Below are positions 57,520-64,000 of a stretch of 64,000 nt of DNA, piece after piece. The translations under genes were made by a program, and so were the position numbers. Each line of letters begins with the position of its first letter. The first letter of the stretch is position 1. The DNA comes from Sipunculus nudus. Its lineage: Eukaryota; Annelida; Sipuncula; Golfingiida; Sipunculidae. The notes under the pieces are model-generated. The model was not told the DNA's origin. It ran no database searches and saw only the letters and a list, made by a program, of their open reading frames with translations. The stretch covers positions 96,396,624-96,460,623 of the forward strand of contig CM049308.1 in NCBI GenBank assembly GCA_026874595.1, in the 5' to 3' direction.

Positions 57520-59635
57520 GCTGAGCATCTGAGTTCCACCTGACGAATACTAATATGCTATAATCTAGAAAAATTATACAGAACTTTATGTTTAACCATT
57601 TTTGTCCGGTTCCATGCATATCCTCACAGGGAGAGACCATATTTCTGTATAAATATTGTTTATAGCGCCGATAAGCGTCCTCTTTATTTAGCTCTGTCAG
57701 GGATGTAGATTGCAAGTACAGTTCAAAACGTTTAATTTCACCTGAAACAAGCTTTAAATAACCTGTTCACTGCTTGCTTCTGATTATGGTCAAGAACTGG
57801 ATGTTTGTTGCCGTGTGAGAGGGGATAAAGAGAAAATTGTTGATTGCCCCCTCTCATGCAAAGAGGGCAGTAGCACCCTCTTAATTGTTTCCGGGCCAAA
57901 GGTCTATAAGAACACTCTGTCAATAGAGCACAGGAGACATACGTGTCAAGAGTCCAAACCAAGCTTGATTCCATAAGAATAATAAATAAAGGGGAAAAAA
58001 CAAACAAAACATTAAAAATATCATATAGAGATTTATAAATGAGCTTATAGAACTTTTTGATTTGTTGGTGTTGCAGATTAAATGAGGGCCTTGCATATTA
58101 CTTCGTTACTTCAGAAGATATATATGGCTATGACCCACTGTCTGTAGTCGTCCTATCAGCAGTTTGTCTGCACGTTAGATAAGCATGATTTTACATCGTT
58201 ACCTATGGATTTGAAATTTTACATACAGTATGATGTATCAAGTTCTATACCAAGCCGGAAACTAGGTCACTGTGCTTTGTTCCTATGGAAAATTAAACTA
58301 AACCAGTTTGCATTCAAAATCTATTATAACAATTCAAGACTGCCTTATATAAAAAAAGCTTGTATTGTTCTAATTAAGGCACAGAGCTTTTCATTAAATG
58401 TCCGATGTATATGAGGAAAATCATGCCAGTATTGAGTAATTAAAAAAATAAGGGCTGGATCATGTGTTTAGTCGAGAATATTTTTACTCAATGAATATGT
58501 TAACCGCTTAAGCTGGAGCTCAGTTCATCCAGAAAATAACTACAATTAATTTAGATTGAAGTATACACCGGAGATAAGGTCGGAAATTCAATGAATTTTC
58601 GAAGTAATCAACAAATGTAAAATCACTACCATGAATTTTACCTATACTTTGACTATCGCATATTGTTTTCTTGTAATCACTGCTGATTTAATTTTCAAAT
58701 ACCATGACTACATGGATTTATAAGCTATTTGTTCTGAAATTCTAATGCAGTTACCCAAAACAATTAGTCAGGTATGGGAGTTTTCAGGGGGGTAAGACTA
58801 TATTATTTATGAGTAATATAAATCAGGGAACAGGCCACCTCCACAGGATGGCGATTTGGTAAAGATATTTGGCGAAGTGTGCACGTGTGCCCCTTGCCTG
58901 TAGGGACTGATGAATGACATAATTTTCATTTAATATGGCTAATATTAACATGGATTTCATTGACCAAGTCTCTATAAGTTACTTTGATCGTTTATTTTGT
59001 CAGTTTTTAGGCTATATACATTCTAAATTGTTCAGTCTACACATCTACACATTTTGTTTTTATTCGGACCTCGCAGAAATGCCCCGGATCTTAATTGATC
59101 CCCTAAAGTTCCAGCTCCGGCCCAGTTCTGTCCTATATACTGCTTCGTTTGTCAAAGAATTTGAATATAATTCTAGCAGCCTTGCCTGCTAGTCCTTTTT
59201 TTTTAATTTTTGCAAATTTCAAGTATAGCTAGAAACCCCAAACATCGCCCGGTTCATTTCTTTCCAAGAATGTTAATTTACACGTTATCTGCATTGAATG
59301 ATATCAATTCAAGCAACCTCATTTAACTTTCAGTTAACGTGATAGTAACTCGAGTGGACAGCTACCGGAGAATATCAGATGATGGAGGTGTGAGTTTGTC
59401 AATGAATATGGTTGTTTTCTTCTTTTCAAATCTGAAATGAAGTGGATGCCAATGCACTTTTTTGTTTAGTGTACACATATATACAGCCTCTTTATGACCA
59501 TGCATACTTGTTCTGTAGTAGCAGCTTGCGAAACGCTTTGGATGGGACGTTCTGAGTACACACGGCGAGAAAAAGGACAATTCGCTGATAATAGGTTATT
59601 TGGATTGTTTTTATTTCGTTAAAAGAAAACATCGG
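57520..59635. other. Unassigned region
   Basis: No gene recognised. Open frames at 57738-58007 (-), 58205-58414 (+), 58935-59192 (+) and 59362-59580 (-) have no features of a known family and no clear splice context. Confidence 0.45.
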
Positions 59636-59674
59636 GTATATATATGTACATATATATATATATATATATATATA
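59636..59674. repeat. (TA)n microsatellite
   Basis: Imperfect TA repeat broken by GTACA. Confidence 0.9.
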
Positions 59675-59864
59675 AAGTTTCCACCATCAGTGAAAACGAA
59701 CCCTCCCACTCAGCAGTCAGCCTACGGGCCTGGTTAAGGTTGCACAAATATAACTTCTTTTTCAGTACAATGATCTTCCGCAGTCTCGTCTGGTAGTCAA
59801 GTGCGTCAACAGGCTGGAAATTTTGAGTTTGCCGCATTGAACGGTTTGGCGATTTCGTGTAAGT

Positions 59865-59874
59865 GTCACGTGAC
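59865..59874. promoter_or_regulatory. GTCACGTGAC palindromic E-box
   Basis: This 10-bp palindrome is identical to the CLEAR-box consensus bound by MITF/TFE-type bHLH-ZIP factors. It lies about 115 bp upstream of a TATA-box-like sequence and in the expected direction for the KLHL exon 2.6 kb further on. Functional binding is inference. Confidence 0.35.
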
Positions 59875-59979
59875 TAAGCACCATGGACGGTGTCGGTAAC
59901 TGTGTCACTGGCTACAAGAGTTGGCTATGAAATCAAAAGCAGGTATCAGTAAATTTCCCCGGCCGACTAAGTAGAGGTG

Positions 59980-59990
59980 TATATATAAAA
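59980..59990 (+). promoter_or_regulatory. Candidate TATA box, possible KLHL promoter
   Basis: GTATATATAAAA is a strong TATA-box match. About 30 bp downstream is GTTGTACTAACAGACAGAG|GTATGT, offering an initiation zone and a donor site near 60027. The first acceptor with a coding exon on this strand is at 62476. A link between the two is plausible, unproven. Confidence 0.35.
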
Positions 59991-60026
59991 CCATTCTTTC
60001 CTTTGGTGTTGTACTAACAGACAGAG

Positions 60027-61739
60027 GTATGTGAGAGATCCTCGAAGGGTGACGTAGATTCGTCCTTTGTGATGTTGTACTGTAGTCTGTGGACTATCAA
60101 GTCACTGCCACTCGCCGTGGATACAGTGGCGAGGCCGGGACAGAGGGGGAGGTGTCAGTGGGCAGCTATAATCTGTCGGCAGAGTGTTATATAATATAGC
60201 TAACTGTTGTATTTGAGTTTGTTTGCCAGGAGAGTATCACAGATGTCCTTGGGGTACTTTGAAATATGTTAATCAGAACTTTAAGTTTAACTTAGTTTAA
60301 GTTAATCCCTGGTGCCTGTCAAGCATCATCTATACTATTTACCTCCAAAATGAATCCTCTAATAAAGTAACTTTATTTTGCATGAATTCTTACATCTGGT
60401 GATGAGGTTCAAAGAAAAAGTAATTCTCCATGACAAAACTGTGAGTTTGCCTGATTATCAGTTAAATTAATTTAAATGATGATAAATTTGTATAATCTTA
60501 ACAAGGTGTCTAGAGCTCCGTACCCAGACACATTGCCCCAGAGCTAAAGGTCCTGACTATTAATCACGTAGTTAAGTGATGAGCTATAAAGTATAAGTTC
60601 ATACATACATCAGCATTATGAGTAATACCCTGTGAAAATTATGGATAACTTTAAAGTTATAGGCCTGTATGCAATTAGAAATGTATTAATAAAGCCCATT
60701 ATATTAATCATTTTTCATCCTAACATGTTGAACTAGGAGTAGGACTAATTATATTTTCATTAAAATCATATATGGACTAGACTTCATCTCAGACCTATAA
60801 ACAATGAACATATATTTATAAAGGTATTTTGTTTTAATATTAATTTGTGAGTACATGGGTCTGTGTATTCTCCCAGAAAGTCCTACATAAAGTGCTTTTA
60901 TTAAATAAAATAAAATTCATATTTATTACTAAATGCCAGAACAATAGCAATGTTCTGGTAGGTCCGTCAGTTGGTGCTGGAGAAATAGCTCCAATAGATG
61001 TGTCCGGCAGTGTCAGTGCGCATGGCTCATAGGAAGTGTCTGAACTTTAGCCTGTATGATCAGTATCTGGGTCTTATCTTTATCAGCCTTATCTTTATTT
61101 TCTACTATTCCTCTGAACCAAAATATTTAGGTAAAAATAAAATTGTAAAGCAATAGCCAATACAAATGAAACAAGAAAATCACATTTTACTCCCATTTTC
61201 CACTCAATGTCCATTAATTTGCTACTCCTTTTTGACAGTGACACGATATTGTGGCTCCGCAATGCACAAGGCCCCATGTGCTGTGTTTATGTTGACACCT
61301 GTGATTGCCAGGGCAGTATTTTGGCAGGTACAGATTTATTTTAAAGGGAAAAAGCCATTTTTCATGTTAATTCAACATGCTTTATAGGTGATTGGGCCCC
61401 TTTAACATATTTTAACTACAAAGCAGTATATTTAATAATCTTAAATTTTGTATTGTAAATGCATGTACATTTATCGGTTACAGTATATAAGCATTTTCTT
61501 TCTTTTCTCTATTTCTTTCTCTTCCTTCTTTCTTTCACTCTTTCTTTCTCTCTCATGCTGTCTCTCTTTCTGTCTCATAAGCTGCAGTAAATCAGTAATC
61601 ACCACATACCACATGCCTCGCTTTAAAAATCAGTGTGAAACACAATCATAGACTTTATTGGAAATTTATTTAGAAATTGTTGATTGTTTGATTTTTAGGT
61701 ATCTGTATATCATCAAACTTGGAAGCGGGAGGGGAATGT
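60027..61739 (+). other. Probable first intron of the KLHL gene or intergenic DNA
   Basis: No coding exon recognised. A pyrimidine-rich tract of CTTT and TTTC words occupies 61491-61575. Confidence 0.4.
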
Positions 61740-62148
61740 AAATTATTGTATGAAGAAGGCCCAAGTGCGGCTGTACTTTTTAATGAGTCTTTACGGGTTA
61801 GGTAGGTGCTGCTGAAATAATATAGAGCAGTTATAGAGAGTGTCTTGACACGTTCTGTCACTGTGTGGGGAGGAAGCATCAGTGCTGAGGAATGGAATTT
61901 ACTGGATTTACCAAGTTATTCAAAAAGGACTTTAACCAGCATATACTTATCAGCAATCCGGTAACTAAACTCATCCCTTGCGGAAAAACATATCTTTAGA
62001 TGACTATCTTTTGTATACAATTTTATGAATTTATTTTCTTCTTTCAATGTATTCTTTAACAGCAAACTAATCAAGACATATACTATTGTATGTAATATTT
62101 TTATTATGTAATAATATGTATATATAGCAAATCTTATCTTATCATGTC
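61740..62148 (+). pseudogene. Non-LTR retrotransposon 3' fragment (RT thumb to tail)
   Basis: The frame reads KKAQVRLYFLMSLYGLGRCC and, after a shift, AVIESVLTRSVTVWGGSIS. This is the KKAQ.RL.FLR.L....I....Y..VIESVLT.SITVW.G block of L2-like elements common in animals. The 3' part ends in ATCTTATCTTATC at 62148, a typical tail. Only about 400 bp remain, in the region before the KLHL exon. Confidence 0.75.
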
Positions 62149-62527
62149 AATCAGTTTATCATGTAAATAACATAGATACCCCATCCATTAAAATGGTATG
62201 CTCCCCTTAGAAGTTACTCTATCAGATGTGTGGGTTTCTCTGTCATTTTCCTCTGCTATCCAACCTGTAAAACGGACGCGTAATTGTTTTTCACAGTATT
62301 TACAAAAAGGTGGACAGATATTTTGTTTACATAATATCATTTTGTTTTTCAGTAACAACTTCATTTATAAAACTGACAATAAATTGGAAATTCAATGACA
62401 AACAAGGGAATTATTTAAAAGCTATTTCTTTTGTGCAAAGCAGGCATGCACTATGACTGTATTTTGTTTATTTCAGATCATTTAATTTTGTTTTCGATTT
62501 ACTTGGTGGTCCATCATTGAGGTGTAA

Positions 62528-62708
62528 ATGTACCAGGTAAACGGAACAAAGCGTGTGCGAACCAGCTCCAACATGTCCGACACAGAGGATGGACCATCCA
62601 AGTTAATCCATGTGGATGAAAACACGGACCATGGCATGAAAGTGCTGCGGGGGCTGAACCAGCTCATGCGTGATAAAGTGCTCTGTGATGTCACGTTAAT
62701 CGCTGAAG
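62528..62708 (+). CDS. KLHL-type BTB protein, first coding exon (partial gene)
   Basis: The exon runs from the acceptor TTTCAG (62476) to the donor GCTGAAG|GTAGGG (62708/62709). ATG 62528 follows an in-frame TAA directly; ATG 62573 (residue 16) has the better context (A at -3) and may be the true start. Residues 37-60, including MKVLRGLNQLMRDKVLCDVT, match the start of the BTB domain of KLHL proteins: helix 1, then the strand LCDVTLIAEG. In that family the text continues REF.AHR.VLAA.S.YF; this does not follow in the genomic sequence, so the next exon should supply it (phase 1, splitting a Gly codon). KLHL proteins are substrate adaptors of cullin-3 ubiquitin ligases; the BTB domain binds CUL3 and dimerises. 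BACK and Kelch parts are not in the window. An isolated, non-functional copy is also possible. Confidence 0.7.
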
Positions 62709-63440
62709 GTAGGGAACTTCATCAGGTGTTTGTTCATAATAAGGTGATCTGTGATGTCACATTAATTGCTGGAGGTAAGGAACTTCATCAGAAGTTTGTT
62801 CATAATAAGGTGATCTGTGATGTCACATTAATTGCTGGAGGTAGGGAACTTCATCAGAAGTTTGTTCATAATAAGGTGATCTGTGATGTCACATTAATTG
62901 CTGGAGGTAGGGAACTTCATCAGAGGTTTGTTCATAATAAGGTGATCTGTGATGTCACATTAATTGCTGGAGGTAGGGAACTTCATCAGAAGTTTGTTCA
63001 TAATAAGATGATCTGTGATGTCACATTAATTGCTGGAGGTAGGGAACTTCATCAGAAGTTTGTTCATAATAAGGTGATCTGTGATGTCACATTAATTGCT
63101 GGAGGTAGGGAACTTCATCAGAAGTTTGTTCATAATAAGGTGATCTGTGATGTCACATTAATTGCTGGAGGTAGGGAACTTCATCAGAAGTTTGTTCATA
63201 AAAAGGTGATCTTTGATGTCACATTAATTGCTGGAGGTAGGGAACTTCATCAGAAGTTTGTTCATAATAAGGTGCTCTCTGATATCACATTAATTGCTGG
63301 AGGTAGGAAACTATATAAGAAATTCTTTTGTGCACTGATGTCTCATTAATTGTCAGAGGTAGGCAACTTGATTAGTTGTATGTGCTAAAGTTATTTGGGA
63401 TGTCAATGTCATATTAATTACTGAAGGTTGGCAGCTATCA
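62709..63440 (+). repeat. 66-bp minisatellite built from the KLHL donor site, in frame
   Basis: The last 34 exon bases plus 32 intron bases are repeated with an exact 66-bp period (unit starts 62675, 62741, 62807, 62873, 62939, 63005, 63071, 63137, 63203, 63269). Decayed copies follow to about 63440. Each unit has TGTGATGTCACATTAATTGC, then TGGAG|GTAGGG, so nine decoy donors follow the true one (62775, 62841 and so on to 63303). The decoy at 62775 reads GAG|GTAAGG, nearer to consensus than the true donor. Because 66 is 22 codons, an open frame continues to 63349 and would add KVICDVTLIAGG repeats if a decoy were used. Confidence 0.9.
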
Positions 63441-63928
63441 AATTGATGGGAAGAAATAGTCTGCTGTGAGTATGATAGCCCTTTGCTTGAAAGCATGTAG
63501 AATCATGAAAATAATACACACCCTATATGTAGGTGTTGAAACGGTTTATATTTTGCCAGAGTTCAGTTCTTTATAGAGACCGAAAAAAGCTCTCCTTCTC
63601 TCCTGTTGTCATTATGGGTTCATGAGCAACATAACTTGTAAAATTTTGAAAGACTATTTGGTCAACTGAAACTGAAAGAAAGAAAAAAAAAATTTTGCAA
63701 TGTAGACAATTGTTAAATGGCAGTAGCATTTTCATGAATTCTTCAAGTGCCAATATACCAAACCTTTCTATTTGTTAAATCTCATAAAATTACCCTTTTA
63801 GGCAACCTCAGCTGAGTGTTGTGACCTGTAAGTCTCTATTTTTTTTGTGTCAGGTGAACATTCATTGTTTGTTTGTTCTCTTACTTTTTTTGTGTCAGGT
63901 GTAGCATTTAGTGTTTGTTCTCTTGTGT
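63441..63928 (+). other. Unassigned; includes an isolated GCTCAGC-type 3' end
   Basis: No exon with the expected AHR.VLAA block was found. CCTCAGCTGAGTGTTGTGAC at about 63805-63825 resembles the 3' end of the GCTCAGC family without its body. A short tandem, TTTTTTTGTGTCAGGTG, recurs at 63841 and 63885. Confidence 0.5.
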
Positions 63929-63929
63929 T

Positions 63930-64000
63930 TTTAGCTGAGCTGACTATGAGTCATCTGAGCTATAGTCGTGGTCCATTGTCCTCCGTCCGTCCGTCTGTCC
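63930..64000 (+). mobile_element. 'GCTCAGC' family repeat, 5' end, cut by window edge
   Basis: TTTTTAGCTGAGCTGACTAT, then GAGCTATAGTCGTGGTCCAT and CCGTCCGTCCGTCTGTCC, match the 5' end of the copies at 8688, 35171, 35741 and 47778. Confidence 0.65.

Noticed and set aside
62709-63349. Single 273-codon protein with a 22-residue repeat
   Set aside because: Likely an artefact of read-through into the intron: every unit contains the donor site and the text departs from the BTB consensus after the first. Kept as an open question in the findings, not as a gene.

Overview
The window looks like repeat-rich nuclear DNA of a marine invertebrate animal. It has spliced genes with GT-AG introns, AATAAA signals, non-LTR retrotransposons, cut-and-paste DNA transposons with target-site duplications, long minisatellites and AT microsatellites. 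I see no bacterial operon, rRNA gene or clear host tRNA gene. I cannot settle the phylum: a lophotrochozoan such as a bivalve and a cephalochordate both fit.

Only two host genes can be supported. (1) A bZIP transcription factor of the ATF3/JDP2/Fos type on the + strand: a basic-region exon ends at 29958, and the zipper plus C-terminal exon is 32626-33420, followed by a 3'UTR with AATAAA near 33791. (2) The first coding exon of a BTB/Kelch-like (KLHL) gene, 62477-62708. The rest of its BTB domain is not in the window.

Layout. 1-2270: unassigned. 2271-4886: a Mutator-like element with a second one nested inside, each with a perfect 9-bp duplication. 4935-16655: one CR1/L2-type non-LTR retrotransposon, 5'-truncated and split into five collinear pieces by four insertions, several of which carry further insertions. 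17175-22665: a 5.5-kb minisatellite of about 36-bp units. 23721-27976: a 4.3-kb minisatellite of 32-bp units. 28400-33810: the bZIP gene and its upstream region. 33932-51412: large modular repeats (called family X and the 'GCTCAGC' family here) inserted into each other, with nuclear-receptor half-site arrays and a recurring GGTGGCGCCACC palindrome. 51413-59860: repeat remnants, a minus-strand retrotransposon fragment and homopolymer tracts. 59865-63440: candidate promoter and first coding exon of the KLHL gene.

The most interesting pattern is at the splice sites. All three confidently placed exon-intron junctions that face an intron in the window (bZIP donor, bZIP acceptor, KLHL donor) sit at the edge of a tandem array whose repeat unit is a copy of that junction. 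Each array therefore lays down a ladder of decoy splice sites. The bZIP decoys lead to early stops. The KLHL decoys are 66 bp apart and stay in frame. I recall reports of intron-boundary minisatellites in amphioxus genes, which is the nearest precedent I know and is not verified here.
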